A stretch of 64,000 nucleotides of DNA from Geodermatophilus normandii (GTDB lineage: Bacteria > Actinomycetota > Actinomycetes > Mycobacteriales > Geodermatophilaceae). The position numbers and the translations under genes were made by a program. The notes under the pieces are model-generated. The model was not told where the DNA came from. It saw only the letters and a list, made by a program, of their open reading frames with translations, and made no database searches. Positions 51,152 to 58,765 of this stretch are shown one piece after another. The DNA is taken from the NCBI RefSeq assembly GCF_003182485.1, contig NZ_QGTX01000001.1, positions 1,446,001 through 1,510,000 of the forward strand, written 5' to 3'. Position 1 is the stretch's first letter. Every line of letters starts with the position of its first letter.

Positions 51152-51786
51152 TCAGCGCAGGTCGGGGAAGCCCTCGGCGAGCTGGGCGAACGCCGACCGC
51201 AGCGCCTCGGCCAGCGAGCCGTCCTCGTCCGACAGCCAGACCTCGAAGGCGGTGGTGGCCGCCGCGCGGGTGGTGGTGGCGACCAGCCGGGGGAGCAGCG
51301 CCGCGGGGTCCTGGCCGCAGCGGGCGGCGACGTAGCGCGCCACGACCTCGTCGACGTCGGCGTGGCGCAGCTGGGAGTGCGCCTGCAGCGCCGGCTCGGT
51401 GAGGATCAGCCGCATCCGCTGCCGCAGCACCGGCAGGTCGGCCTCGGCGTAGTCGTTGACCTCGACGTAGGCGCCGAAGACGGCGGGCAGCACCGCGACG
51501 TCGTCGCCCGCCGCGTGGAGCAGGGCGGCCAGCCGGGCCACGTGGCCGGCGAAGTCGCCCCAGACGGCGTCGGCCTTGCTGCCGACGTGCCGGAAGAACG
51601 TGCGCCGGCTGGTGCCCGCGACCGCGGCGATCTCCTCGATGGTGACCTGCTCGAAGCCCTCGGCGGAGAAGAGCTCCAGGGCCGCCCGCTCGATGCGCGC
51701 ACGGGTGTCCCCCCGGCCGCCCCGACGCGCAGCGGGACGGCGGAGGGGGTCCCGGACGGGCCCTCGGCGGCCGGTGACGAGCTCAC
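51152..51786 (-). CDS. mftR: Mycofactocin system TetR-family regulator, frame interrupted
   Basis: The main frame encodes a TetR protein: RARIERAALELFSAEGFEQVTIEEIAAVAGTSRRTFFRHVGSKADAVWGDF, then a helical ligand domain. The SRRTFFR-GSK-WGDF pattern is that of MftR. In this frame no ATG, GTG, TTG or CTG exists before the HTH. GTG 51786, with AGGA upstream, opens another frame (PSAVPLRVGAAGG) that joins the HTH frame if one G is added to the 6-G run at 51709-51714 (minus strand), giving about 211 residues. It is divergent from mftA, so it likely controls the mft promoter. Confidence 0.85.
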
Positions 51787-51853
51787 GGGACCATCCTGGC
51801 CCACCCGGCCTGCGGGGTCAGCCCCCGCCACGTCCGGGGGAACCGGCCCTCGC

Positions 51854-51882
51854 TTGCCGGTGGCACCCGGTGTCTCTACCGT
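51854..51882 (+). promoter_or_regulatory. Putative mftA promoter
   Basis: TTGCCG (51854-51859) and TACCGT (51877-51882) are 17 bases apart. The predicted start leaves about a 30-base leader with GGAGG (51910-51914) before ATG 51920. Confidence 0.45.
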
Positions 51883-51919
51883 CGCCCGCATCCCGTTCCG
51901 CCGTTCCCCGGAGGTCCGC

Positions 51920-52060
51920 ATGCCCGAGACGACCGCCTCGACCGAGACCCAGGCAGAGACCCAGACCGCCGCACCCGAGGAGGCCCTGTCCGACGAGGGC
52001 CTGGTCCAGGAGTCCCTCGTGGAAGAGGTGTCCATCGACGGCATGTGCGGCGTCTACTGA
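51920..52060 (+). CDS. mftA: Mycofactocin precursor peptide
   Basis: The 46-residue peptide has an acidic Thr/Gln/Glu-rich leader and the diagnostic C-terminus EEVSIDGMCGVY. In the known pathway MftC oxidatively decarboxylates the last Tyr and links it to Val, MftE releases the Val-Tyr-derived product, and MftF adds glucose units. GAGG lies 5 bases before ATG 51920. mftB and mftC follow at once. Confidence 0.97.
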   Translation: MPETTASTETQAETQTAAPEEALSDEGLVQESLVEEVSIDGMCGVY

Positions 52061-52071
52061 GCGCGACCGAC

Positions 52072-52419
52072 GTGGACCCGACCGCTCCGGCCGCGGACGC
52101 CGTCGCCCCGGCCGCGTCGGACACCGTCGCCCCGGCCGCCTCGGACACGGCCGTGTTCGACCCGGCCCGTCCCTGGCGGCGCGCCCGGTCGGTGGCGCTG
52201 CGGCCGGAGCCGTTCGGGGCGCTGGTCTACCACTTCGGCAACCGGAAGCTGTCCTTCCTGAAGTCGAAGACGCTGGTCGCCGTCGTGGAGACGCTGGCCG
52301 ACCACCCCAGCGCCGAGGCGACGCTCGTCGCGTGCGGCGTCCCCGAGGTCCAGCGGCCCGCCTACGTGACGGCGCTGGCCGACCTCGCCCGCTCGCAGAT
52401 GATCGAGGTGCGCGCATGA
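52072..52419 (+). CDS. mftB: Mycofactocin precursor chaperone
   Basis: The 115-residue protein is the RiPP recognition element of the pathway, like PqqD: RARSVALRPEPFGALVYHFGNRKLSFLKSKTLVAVVETL followed by a winged-helix end. It binds the MftA leader and presents it to MftC. GTG 52072 was chosen, giving a Pro/Ala/Asp-rich start with a repeated VAPAASDT; GTG 52045, inside mftA, is an alternative. The stop overlaps the mftC ATG (ATGA). Confidence 0.92.
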   Translation: MDPTAPAADAVAPAASDTVAPAASDTAVFDPARPWRRARSVALRPEPFGALVYHFGNRKLSFLKSKTLVAVVETLADHPSAEATLVACGVPEVQRPAYVTALADLARSQMIEVRA

Positions 52420-53657
52420 CCGCCGTCGTCCCCCAGCGAGCGGTGCCGGCCGCCCGCCCCACCGCCCCGTCAGTCGGGCGTCTGGTCGACCAGTTCGAGT
52501 ACGGCCTCGACGCCCCCATCTGCCTGACCTGGGAGCTCACCTACGCCTGCAACCTGGCGTGCGTGCACTGCCTGTCCTCCTCGGGCCGGCGCGACCCCCG
52601 CGAGCTGAGCACCGCCGAGGCCGAGGGCGTGATCGACGAGCTGCAGCGGATGCAGGTCTTCTACGTCAACGTCGGCGGCGGCGAGCCCACCGTCCGGCCG
52701 GACTTCTGGCACCTGCTCGACTACGCCATCGGCCACGACGTCGGCGTCAAGTTCTCCACCAACGGCGTCAAGCTGGACCGGGCGCGGGCGCGGCAGCTGG
52801 CGGCCACCGACTACGTCGACGTGCAGATCTCCCTCGACGGCGCCACCGCGGAGGTCAACGACCGCGTCCGCGGCACCGGCTCGTTCGCCACCGCCACGAA
52901 GGCGCTGGAGAACCTGGCCGAGGCGGGGATGCGCGACTTCAAGGTCTCCGTCGTGGTCACGCGGGAGAACGTCTCCCAGCTCGACGACTTCCGGGCGCTG
53001 ACCGACCGCTACGGCGCCCAGCTGCGCATCACCCGGTTCCGCCCGTCGGGCCGCGGCGCCGACGTCTGGGACCAGCTGCACCCCACCCAGGCCCAGCAGC
53101 GCGAGCTGTACGCGTGGCTGCTGGCCAACGGCGACCGCGTGCTGACCGGCGACTCGTTCTTCCACCTGTCGGCCTACGGGCAGGCGCTGCCGGGCCTCAA
53201 CCTCTGCGGCGCCGGGCGCGTGGTGTGCCTGATCGACCCGGTCGGTGACGTCTACGCCTGCCCGTTCGCCATCCACGAGCAGTTCCTCGCCGGCAACGTG
53301 CGGAGCGAGGGCGGCTTCCAGCGCGTGTGGCAGTCCTCCGAGCTGTTCGCCGAGCTGCGCAGCCCGCAGACCGGCGGCGCGTGCACGAGGTGCGCGCACT
53401 TCGACGCCTGCCGCGGCGGCTGCATGGCGGCGAAGTTCTTCACCGGCCTGCCGCTGGACGGCCCCGACCCCGAGTGCGTGCAGGGGTACGGCGAGACCGC
53501 CCTGGCCGCCCGCGACCTGGACCTGGTGAAGCCGAAGAGCCACCTCGACCACTCGCACACCGGCCCGGTCCGCGGCCAGCCGACGCTGCTCGGCATGCCG
53601 GCCGTCCCGGTGAGGACCTGCGACGAGTCGCCGCTCGCCGGCGCGCAGCTCGGCTGA
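52416..53657 (+). CDS. mftC: Mycofactocin radical SAM maturase
   Basis: The 413-residue enzyme has the radical SAM motif CNLACVHC (Cys 45, 49, 52) in LTWELTYACNLACVHCLSS, GGGEPTVRPDFWHLLDYA, FRPSGRGADVW, and a SPASM domain with the cysteines of LNLCGAGRVVCLIDPVGDVYACPF and CTRCAHFDACRGGCMAAKFF for two auxiliary Fe-S clusters. It carries out the decarboxylation and C-C bond formation on MftA. Translation is coupled to mftB. A hairpin follows the stop, so the transcript probably ends after mftABC. Confidence 0.96.
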   Translation: MTAVVPQRAVPAARPTAPSVGRLVDQFEYGLDAPICLTWELTYACNLACVHCLSSSGRRDPRELSTAEAEGVIDELQRMQVFYVNVGGGEPTVRPDFWHLLDYAIGHDVGVKFSTNGVKLDRARARQLAATDYVDVQISLDGATAEVNDRVRGTGSFATATKALENLAEAGMRDFKVSVVVTRENVSQLDDFRALTDRYGAQLRITRFRPSGRGADVWDQLHPTQAQQRELYAWLLANGDRVLTGDSFFHLSAYGQALPGLNLCGAGRVVCLIDPVGDVYACPFAIHEQFLAGNVRSEGGFQRVWQSSELFAELRSPQTGGACTRCAHFDACRGGCMAAKFFTGLPLDGPDPECVQGYGETALAARDLDLVKPKSHLDHSHTGPVRGQPTLLGMPAVPVRTCDESPLAGAQLG

Positions 53658-53660
53658 CGC

Positions 53661-53774
53661 TCAGCGGGTCGGGGCCACCACCGAGGGCCCCGACCCGTCG
53701 GGCAGCAGGCCGGGCGCGAGGTCGGCGAGGGTCATGGTCGCGAACAGGACGACCAGGACGGCGAGGGTGAGCAC
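53661..53774 (-). CDS. Possible 37-residue hydrophobic peptide
   Basis: GTG 53774 has a near-ideal GGAGG 6 bases upstream and encodes MLTLAVLVVLFATMTLADLA, then PGLLPDGSGPSVVAPTR. The N-terminal 16 residues could span or insert in a membrane. The gene lies convergent to mftC, with its stop 3 bases past the mftC stop and across the mftC terminator hairpin. No family was recognised. The ribosome-binding site is the main support. Confidence 0.45.
   Translation of the reverse strand: MLTLAVLVVLFATMTLADLAPGLLPDGSGPSVVAPTR
53665..53697 (+). terminator. Hairpin terminator after mftC
   Basis: A perfect 12-bp stem (53665-53676 with 53686-53697, 9-nt loop) begins 8 bases after the mftC stop. Confidence 0.65.
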
Positions 53775-53857
53775 GGGGCACCTCCGGTTGACGTGCCCCC
53801 AGCCTGGGCGCCGTCCCTGACCGGTCCCGGGGATCTCCCTGGGAGTCGGCTGGACGC

Positions 53858-54457
53858 TCAGGACAGGCCGGCCACCAGGGTGGCCAACAGCCGCTCGTAG
53901 GTGGCGTCGGCGTTCCCGACCTGGACGACGCCGGCCAGCTCGAGCGTCACCGCGCCGTGGACCGCCGACCAGATGACCTGCGCGGTCTCCGCGGGGTCGT
54001 CACGGCGGAGCACCCCGGCGTCCATCGCCCGGGACACCTCGGTGACGAGCACGCCGAAGGCGGCGCCGGCGTGCTCGGCCAGCTCCGCCGTCGTGGCGGC
54101 CGCGCGGGCGGCGGGTGACACCGCCGTCCCGAACATCGCCTCGTAGTGCTGCGGGGAGCCGAGGGCGAAGCGCCGGTAGCGCCGTCCGCAGCCGGCCAGC
54201 CGCTCCTCCGGCGGCTCGCCGTCCTCCCCGCTGATCGCGGCCGCCAGCGCGTCGAACCCGCGCACCAGGACGGCGGCCACCAGGCCGTCCTTGCTGCCGA
54301 AGCGGTTGTAGACGCCCATCGGGGCGACGCCGGCCTCGCCCGCCACCGCCCGGACGGTCAGCCCGGCCAGGCCGTCGCGCACCAGCACCCGCTCGGCCGC
54401 GTCGACCAGTGCCCCGTGCACGTCCCGGCTCGGCGTCCGCTGCCCCGTCTCCGTCAC
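53858..54457 (-). CDS. TetR/AcrR-family regulator of the adjacent efflux pump
   Basis: The 199-residue protein has an N-terminal HTH (ALVDAAERVLVRDGLAGLTVRAVAGEAGVAPMGVYNRFGSKDGLVAAVL) and a helical ligand-binding domain of the TetR_C_13/WHG type. It is divergent from the MFS gene with 74 bases between starts, and that gap has two inverted repeats. It most likely represses the pump and itself. Confidence 0.88.
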   Translation of the reverse strand: MTETGQRTPSRDVHGALVDAAERVLVRDGLAGLTVRAVAGEAGVAPMGVYNRFGSKDGLVAAVLVRGFDALAAAISGEDGEPPEERLAGCGRRYRRFALGSPQHYEAMFGTAVSPAARAAATTAELAEHAGAAFGVLVTEVSRAMDAGVLRRDDPAETAQVIWSAVHGAVTLELAGVVQVGNADATYERLLATLVAGLS

Positions 54458-54471
54458 GGGGTCATCCTCCC

Positions 54472-54517
54472 TTGCCGACCGTAGAACGCTGTTCTAGTGT
54501 TGTGGAACAACGTCCTA
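54472..54517 (+). promoter_or_regulatory. Promoter with two TetR-type operators
   Basis: TTGCCG (54472-54477) and TAGTGT (54495-54500) are 17 bases apart. TAGAAC-GCT-GTTCTA (54482-54496) covers the spacer, and a related TGGAAC-AAC-GTCCTA (54503-54517) lies 21 bases, two helical turns, downstream. AGGAGG (54521-54526) precedes ATG 54532. Confidence 0.7.
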
Positions 54518-54531
54518 CATAGGAGGTCGTC

Positions 54532-56076
54532 ATGGTCCCCGGCTCCCCGCCCGACCCCCGCCGCCGCTGGTGGGTGCTGGCCGTGCTGTGCCTGTCGGTG
54601 CTCCTGGTGAGCGTCGACAACACGATCGTGAACGTCGCGCTGCCCACGCTGGCCGGCGAGCTGTCGGCCGGCACCAGCGACCTGCAGTGGGTGGTCGACG
54701 GCTACACGCTGGTCTTCGCGGCGCTGCTGCTGCTCGGCGGGCACCTCGGTGACCGCTTCGGCCGGCTGCGCGTGCTGCAGGCCGGCCTGGTGCTGTTCGG
54801 CCTGACGTCCCTGCTGGCCGCCCTGGCCGGGACCACCGGCGAGCTGGTCGCCGCCCGCGCCGCGATGGGCGTGGCCGCCGCCCTCGTCTTCCCCGCCACC
54901 CTCGCCCTCCTCGTGGCCACCTTCCCCGACCGCCGGGAGCGGGCGACGGCGATCGGGATCTGGTCGGCGGTCACGGGCCTGTCGGTGGCGATCGGGCCGG
55001 TCACCGGCGGACTGCTGCTCGAGCACTTCGCCTGGGGCTCGGTGTTCCTCGTCAACGTGCCGCTCGTGCTGCTGGCGCTGGTCGCCGGCCGCGCCCTGCT
55101 GCGCGAGTCGCGCGAGCCGGTGCACGGGCGCTTCGACGGCGTCGGCGTCCTGGGCTCGGTCGCCGGCATCGGCCTGCTGGTCTGGACCACGATCGAGGCC
55201 CCGGGCCGCGGCTGGACCGCGCCGGTCACCCTCGCCGGCTACGCCGCGGCGGCGCTCGTGCTGGCCGGCTTCGTGTGGTGGGAGGCGCGCCGTCCCGACC
55301 CGCTGCTCGACGTCCGGCTGTTCACCGACCGGCGCGTCTCGGCGGCCAGCGGGGCGATCGCGCTGGCGTTCTTCGCGCTCTTCGGGTTCATCTTCCTGAT
55401 CACCCAGTACTTCCAGGCGGTCCTGGGCTACGGGACCCTCGCCGCCGGCGTCGGGACGCTGCCCTTCGCGCTGGTCATCGGCGCGACGTCGCCCCTGGCG
55501 GTGCTGCTCGTCCGGCGGCTGGGCACCGCGGTCGTCGTCACCGCCGGGCTGCTGGTCATGGCCGCCGGGTTCGTCGTCGCGGCCGGGTCCGCCGTCGACT
55601 CGGCCTACTGGGGCCGCGTCGTCGTGGCGATGGTGCTCATGGCCGGCGGGCTCGGCCTGGTGATGAGCCCGGCCACCGAGACGGTCATGGGCGCGCTGCG
55701 CAGCGAGCAGGCCGGCGCGGGCTCGGCGGTCAACGACACCGTCCGCGAGGTCGGGGGGACCCTCGGCGTCGCCGTCGTCGGCTCGGTGATGAGCACCGTC
55801 TACGCGCCGGCCGTGCGCGACGGGCTGGCCGGGCTGCCGGCCGCGGTGCGCGACGCGGCCGGCGACTCGGTGGTGGCGGGCCTCGCCGTCGCCGCGCGGC
55901 TGCCCGACGGGACGGCGGCGGCCGACGTCGTCCGGCAGTCCTTCGTCGACGGGCTGTCGGCCGGGTCCTGGGTGTGCGCGGCGGCCTGCGCCGCCGGTGC
56001 GCTCGCCGCGGCGGTGTGGCTGCCCGCGCACCGGCCGGCGGCCACGCCTCTCCCCGAGCCGGTCCCGGCGGCGTGA
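54532..56076 (+). CDS. DHA2-family (EmrB/QacA-like) MFS drug efflux transporter
   Basis: The 514-residue protein has about 14 spans. WWVLAVLCLSVLLVSVDNTIVNVALPTLAGEL carries motif D1 of the family, GGHLGDRFGRLRVLQAG is motif A and WSAVTGLSVAIGPVTGGLLLEHFAWGSVFLVNVP is motif C, typical of antiporters. It exports drugs or toxic metabolites with proton import. Control by the adjacent TetR is strongly suggested by the operators. Confidence 0.9.
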   Translation: MVPGSPPDPRRRWWVLAVLCLSVLLVSVDNTIVNVALPTLAGELSAGTSDLQWVVDGYTLVFAALLLLGGHLGDRFGRLRVLQAGLVLFGLTSLLAALAGTTGELVAARAAMGVAAALVFPATLALLVATFPDRRERATAIGIWSAVTGLSVAIGPVTGGLLLEHFAWGSVFLVNVPLVLLALVAGRALLRESREPVHGRFDGVGVLGSVAGIGLLVWTTIEAPGRGWTAPVTLAGYAAAALVLAGFVWWEARRPDPLLDVRLFTDRRVSAASGAIALAFFALFGFIFLITQYFQAVLGYGTLAAGVGTLPFALVIGATSPLAVLLVRRLGTAVVVTAGLLVMAAGFVVAAGSAVDSAYWGRVVVAMVLMAGGLGLVMSPATETVMGALRSEQAGAGSAVNDTVREVGGTLGVAVVGSVMSTVYAPAVRDGLAGLPAAVRDAAGDSVVAGLAVAARLPDGTAAADVVRQSFVDGLSAGSWVCAAACAAGALAAAVWLPAHRPAATPLPEPVPAA

Positions 56077-56079
56077 GCC

Positions 56080-56116
56080 CCCGGGTGCGGCGGCCGCGCC
56101 GGCCGCCGCACCCGGG
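56080..56116. terminator. Bidirectional hairpin terminator
   Basis: A perfect 16-bp stem (56080-56095 with 56101-56116, 5-nt loop) separates the convergent MFS and PPOX-family genes. Confidence 0.75.
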
Positions 56117-56118
56117 CG

Positions 56119-56607
56119 TCACGGCAGGTCGACGACGTCCTTCTCACCGGTGTCGGGCTGGCTCCCGGTGGCCTTGGCCTTGACGAAGCTCAGCGCGGTC
56201 GCGAGCCGGTTGCCGGGGCTGTCCCAGTACTCCGCGGTGTCGCCGTCGACCTTGACCAGCACCACCGACGGGTCCTCGGGGCCCTGCGGCAGCCACGCCT
56301 CGACACCGCTGTTCCACAGCTCCCTCTTCTTCGCGACGTCGTCGACGACGCGGGCGGTCCCGGTCAGGGACACCCACGTGCCGCCGGAGCCCATGCCCAC
56401 GTTGACCTGCGGCGAGGCGGTGACGTGCGCGAGCCAGGGGGCGTCGTGCTCGGCGAAGAACCAGAGGTCGCCGTCGAACTCCACCTCCTGCAGCGCCATC
56501 GGCCGGCTGGTGAGCCGGCCGTCGGGCATGGTGGTGGTGAGGAAGCCGAACTTCTGGCCCTTGATGAGCTCGGCGACCTTGCGGGTGGCGTCCGGGGAGT
56601 CGGTCAT
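56119..56607 (-). CDS. Pyridoxamine 5'-phosphate oxidase-like (general stress) protein
   Basis: The 162-residue split-barrel protein starts TRKVAELIKGQKFGFLTTTMPDGRLTSRPMALQEVEFDGDLWFFA, the pattern of the general-stress PPOX group, with NVGMGSGGTWVSLTGTARVVDD and a short Lys/Asp-rich tail. Members bind FMN, F420 or haem; the cofactor cannot be told here. It is not a true PdxH. ATG 56607 was used. Confidence 0.85.
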   Translation of the reverse strand: MTDSPDATRKVAELIKGQKFGFLTTTMPDGRLTSRPMALQEVEFDGDLWFFAEHDAPWLAHVTASPQVNVGMGSGGTWVSLTGTARVVDDVAKKRELWNSGVEAWLPQGPEDPSVVLVKVDGDTAEYWDSPGNRLATALSFVKAKATGSQPDTGEKDVVDLP

Positions 56608-56731
56608 GCCCCTGCCCTTCCCCGATTCCGCCGCCGGACACGGGTGCCGGCGCGTGTCGGGGCGGGAACGGTCCGCGTGAGCTGGCCCGCACGGCGGAAT
56701 GCACCGGCACCGGGGCGGCTTCGCTCTCGAC

Positions 56732-57982
56732 GTGACGACGATCCAGGACCGGCCGACCGCGCCGACCGCGACGACCGACCGGCCCGGGACGGCCCGCACC
56801 GCCCTCACCCTCGGCGCCTTCGTGGCGCTGGGCCCGCTGACCGTGGACATGTACCTGCCCGCGCTGCCCACCATCGCCGACGACCTGCGGGCCAGCTCGG
56901 CGACGGTGCAGCTCACCCTCACCGGCACCCTCGTCGGCCTGGCGCTCGGCCAGCTGGTCCTGGGCCCGCTGTCCGACGCCCTCGGGCGCAAGCGGCCCCT
57001 GCTGGCCGGGACGGCGCTGCACGTCGTCGCCTCGCTGCTGGTGCTCGTCGCGCCGTCGATCGCGGTGCTCGGGCTGCTGCGGTTCCTGCAGGGCGTGGGG
57101 ACGGCGGCCGGCGCGGTGATCGCCCTCGCCGTCGTGCGCGACCTGTTCGAGGGGCGGGCGGCGGCGACCATGCTGTCCCGGCTCTTCCTCGTCCTCGGGG
57201 CCGCGCCGGTGCTCGCGCCGACCGTCGGAGGCGAGGTCCTGCGGATCACCTCGTGGCGCGGGGTCTTCCTCCTGCTCGCGCTCTACGGGGTGCTGCTGCT
57301 CGTGGTCGGCTGGTTCGCCGTCCGCGAGACCCTCCCGCCGCAGCGGCGGCGCAGCAGCGGCCTCTCCGGGACGCTGCGCAGCTACCGGTCGCTGTTCGGC
57401 GACCGCGCCTACGTCGGCCTGGTGCTCGTCGCGGGCCTGACCATGGCCGGGCTGTTCAGCTACGTCTCCGGCTCCTCGTTCGTCTTCCAGGACCAGTTCG
57501 GCCTCGACGAGCAGCAGTTCGGCCTGCTCTTCGGCGCCGGCGCGGTGTGGCTGATCGGGGCCACCCAGCTCAACCCGGTCGTCCTGCGGTGGTTCTCCCC
57601 GGCCCAGGTGCTCGTGGCCGGCGTCGTCTTCGGCGCGCTGGCCGGCGCGGTCCTCGTGGTGCTCGCGGGCACCGGGACCGGCGGGCTGTGGGCGGTCGCG
57701 CTGCCGCTGTGGGCGGTGCTGTTCTCCTCCGGCCTGGCGCTGCCCAACGCCCCGGCGCTCGCGCTGTCGCGGCACGGCGAGGCCGCGGGCACCGCGGCGG
57801 CGCTGCTCGGCGCGGTGCAGTTCGGGGTCGGCGCGGCCGTGGCGCCGCTGGTCGGCGTGCTCGGCAACGACGCGGTCGCCATGGGCACCGTCGTCGTCGC
57901 GGCGCTGGTGCTGGCCATCGCCGTCCTGGTCCTCGTCGTCCGGCCGTGGGAGCTGCCCGTGGACGACGACGTCACCGCCTGA
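56732..57982 (+). CDS. Bcr/CflA-family MFS drug efflux transporter
   Basis: The 416-residue protein has 12 spans and the family motif: LGAFVALGPLTVDMYLPALPTIADDLRASSATVQLTLTGTLVGLALGQLVLGPLSDALGRKRPLL (motif D1 plus motif A), and LVLGAAPVLAPTVGGEV (motif C-like). It exports drugs or metabolites by proton antiport. GTG 56732 was chosen; ATG 56699 in the same frame adds 11 residues. It lies upstream of mftE in the same direction. Confidence 0.87.
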   Translation: MTTIQDRPTAPTATTDRPGTARTALTLGAFVALGPLTVDMYLPALPTIADDLRASSATVQLTLTGTLVGLALGQLVLGPLSDALGRKRPLLAGTALHVVASLLVLVAPSIAVLGLLRFLQGVGTAAGAVIALAVVRDLFEGRAAATMLSRLFLVLGAAPVLAPTVGGEVLRITSWRGVFLLLALYGVLLLVVGWFAVRETLPPQRRRSSGLSGTLRSYRSLFGDRAYVGLVLVAGLTMAGLFSYVSGSSFVFQDQFGLDEQQFGLLFGAGAVWLIGATQLNPVVLRWFSPAQVLVAGVVFGALAGAVLVVLAGTGTGGLWAVALPLWAVLFSSGLALPNAPALALSRHGEAAGTAAALLGAVQFGVGAAVAPLVGVLGNDAVAMGTVVVAALVLAIAVLVLVVRPWELPVDDDVTA

Positions 57983-57988
57983 CCCCTT

Positions 57989-58022
57989 GGCGGCAGGGGC
58001 GGCCGTGACTGCCGCCTAGGCT
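57989..58022 (+). promoter_or_regulatory. Short hairpin and leaderless -10 before mftE
   Basis: GGCGGCAG (57989-57996) pairs with CTGCCGCC (58009-58016). TAGGCT (58017-58022) follows and ends 6 bases before GTG 58029, so mftE may have its own leaderless promoter. No good -35 was found. Confidence 0.4.
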
Positions 58023-58028
58023 GACCGC

Positions 58029-58712
58029 GTGCCCGACCTGGCCGGCGCCGCGTGGCCGGAGCTGCCCGAGCGGCCGCTGCTGGTCGTCCCGCTCGGCTCG
58101 GTCGAGCAGCACGGGCACCACCTGCCGTTCGCCACGGACACGGTCGTGGCCGCGGCGGTCGCGCGGGCGGCCGGCCTCGACGCCGTGCTGGCCCCGGCGC
58201 TCGCCTACGGCGCCAGCGGCGAGCACGAGGACTTCCCCGGGACGATCTCGATCGGCACCGAGGCGCTGACCACGCTGCTCGTCGAGTACGGGCGCTCCGC
58301 CTGCCGCTGGGCCGGCCGGCTGCTGGTGGTCAACGGGCACGGCGGCAACCTCGACGCGCTGCGCCGGGCCGTGCCGCTGCTGCGGGCCGAGGGCCGCGAC
58401 GCCGCCTGGTCCCCCTTAGCCGTCCCCGGCGGTGACGCCCACGCCGGCCGCACCGAGACCTCGCTGCTGGTGCACGTGGAACCGGCCGCGGTGCGGACCC
58501 ACCGGTCCGTCCGGGGCGTGACGACGCCGATCGGCGACCTGCTGCCCCGGCTGCGCGCCGAGGGCGTGCGGGCGGTGAGCCCGACCGGCGTGCTCGGCGA
58601 CCCGGCCGGCGCCTCCGCGGCGGAGGGCGCGCGGCTGCTGGCCGACCTCGCGGCCCGGCTGCGCGCGGCCGTCGCCCGCTGGGAGGTCGGCGGGGACGGG
58701 CGACTGCGCTGA
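58029..58712 (+). CDS. mftE: Mycofactocin peptidase (creatininase family)
   Basis: The 227-residue protein has the creatininase metal-site motifs: LVVPLGSVEQHGHHLPFATDT (Glu26, His28, Asp37), VVNGHGGNLDALRRAV and GGDAHAGRTETSLLVHVEP. The stretch GTISIGTEALTTLLVEYGRS is typical of MftE rather than of creatininase proper. MftE cleaves the modified MftA to release the Val-Tyr-derived core. It is 4.4 kb from mftC; canonical loci have mftD between them and only small gaps. Confidence 0.93.
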   Translation: MPDLAGAAWPELPERPLLVVPLGSVEQHGHHLPFATDTVVAAAVARAAGLDAVLAPALAYGASGEHEDFPGTISIGTEALTTLLVEYGRSACRWAGRLLVVNGHGGNLDALRRAVPLLRAEGRDAAWSPLAVPGGDAHAGRTETSLLVHVEPAAVRTHRSVRGVTTPIGDLLPRLRAEGVRAVSPTGVLGDPAGASAAEGARLLADLAARLRAAVARWEVGGDGRLR

Positions 58713-58765
58713 GCCGCGTCCCGGGCAGCAGGATGACCGAGGACGCGATCGGGGAGGAGACGTCG

